Shown one piece after another: positions 63,490 to 64,000 of a DNA stretch of 64,000 bases. This DNA is from Micrasema longulum (lineage: Eukaryota; Arthropoda; Insecta; Trichoptera; Brachycentridae). The stretch's first letter is position 1. Every line of letters begins with the position of its first letter. The notes beneath the pieces were generated by a model that saw only the letters and a program-made list of their open reading frames with translations, had not been told where the DNA came from and did no database searches. Position numbers and translations under genes: made by a program. The stretch is from assembly GCA_022494885.1 (NCBI GenBank), contig JAGVSM010000922.1, forward strand, positions 248,001 through 312,000, given 5' to 3'.

Positions 63490-64000
63490 GTAATGAGCTA
63501 TTTTTAAATGATTTATTTTTCAAATGTTCCTTAATCTACTATGTTTATACATTTTCTAATAGTAAAATTATATAAGAAATATTATTTATGTTTAAAGCCT
63601 CTAGCGTCTAGTTTTAGTTTAAGTTTAGTATATTCTTTACGTAGGATTCATTTCTCCCCTTAATTTCCTTGTTCAGAAAATCAATCATATTTTATAGATT
63701 TCTGATTAATGTGTGCAAATGAAGTGAATTTAGGTAGATCTGAATATCGTGAAGTCAAGTTGACGGAGCTCCGTAATCTGCAAACTCGCAACTTTTAGAG
63801 GGGGTAGGACTCCAGTAAGAGAAGGATAAGGGATGGAGTTTAGTAAGTTGTTGTATAACTTAGGCCGAGAAGATGACAGGGACGTCCATAGATTGGGTTC
63901 ACTCAGGTCTCTGTTCATCTAGCAACTAGATAATCCGACCCTATTAAATTATGTTAAAGCTGTTTACAAGAAGATGACTGAAGTGGGGTGTTGTTATTTT
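63490..64000. other. Unassigned DNA
   Basis: A 62-codon minus frame at 63730-63918 (TSLSSSRPKLYNNLLNSIP) lies in a less AT-rich patch. It might be a LINE relic, but no motif is decisive. Confidence 0.35.

Overview
This window looks like intergenic or intronic DNA from an invertebrate animal, most likely an arthropod. It is strongly AT-rich, has no operon-like coding and no convincing host exon. It is filled with decayed eukaryotic retroelements: non-LTR reverse transcriptases (CR1/Jockey-like, RTE-like, L2-like), tRNA-derived SINEs, mariner and hAT transposon remains. The species cannot be named from sequence alone. Most short open frames are chance frames in AT-rich DNA or pieces of transposon genes.

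Layout. 1-11 kb: SINE copies, a fold-back element (about 4.93-5.3 kb), an internally deleted mariner transposase (7.4-8.0 kb) and non-LTR 3' ends. 11.2-14.3 kb: the clearest nested locus. A 5'-truncated non-LTR element with an open 285-codon reverse transcriptase tail sits inside a dispersed repeat, here called family F, with a 5-bp target duplication, beside a nearly perfect 95-bp-arm palindrome. 15.2-15.6 kb: a 74-bp tandem array bounded by inverted CTGACGA...GAAACCGGT motifs. 16.5-24.4 kb: SINEs (one with a clean 8-bp target duplication), LINE 3' ends, two F loci and a 300-bp repeat G. 24.4-33 kb: mostly unassigned AT-rich DNA with an RTE-type fragment at 27.6-28.3 kb. 33-45 kb: several LINE remnants, F copies interrupted by a 752-bp hAT-type element and by a 258-bp MITE, and a second G copy. 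45-54 kb: SINE clusters, a large inverted F locus at 48.2-48.9 kb, and a LINE remnant interrupted by a SINE with a 12-bp target duplication. 54-64 kb: another inverted F locus, an L2-like tail, a broken reverse transcriptase, and a cluster of SINE fragments.

How the parts relate. Four tRNA-derived SINE families (S1-S4) recur, with 2, 3, 5 and more than 10 copies or fragments. Family F has a unit of about 390 bases and is present at about a dozen loci, often as head-to-head inverted pairs. It serves as a clock: three different elements (a LINE, a hAT and a MITE) are inserted in it, so F is older than all three. F is the best candidate for something undescribed. It encodes no protein that I can see, and it keeps a short palindrome (CTCC..GGAG) whose two arms vary together between copies.
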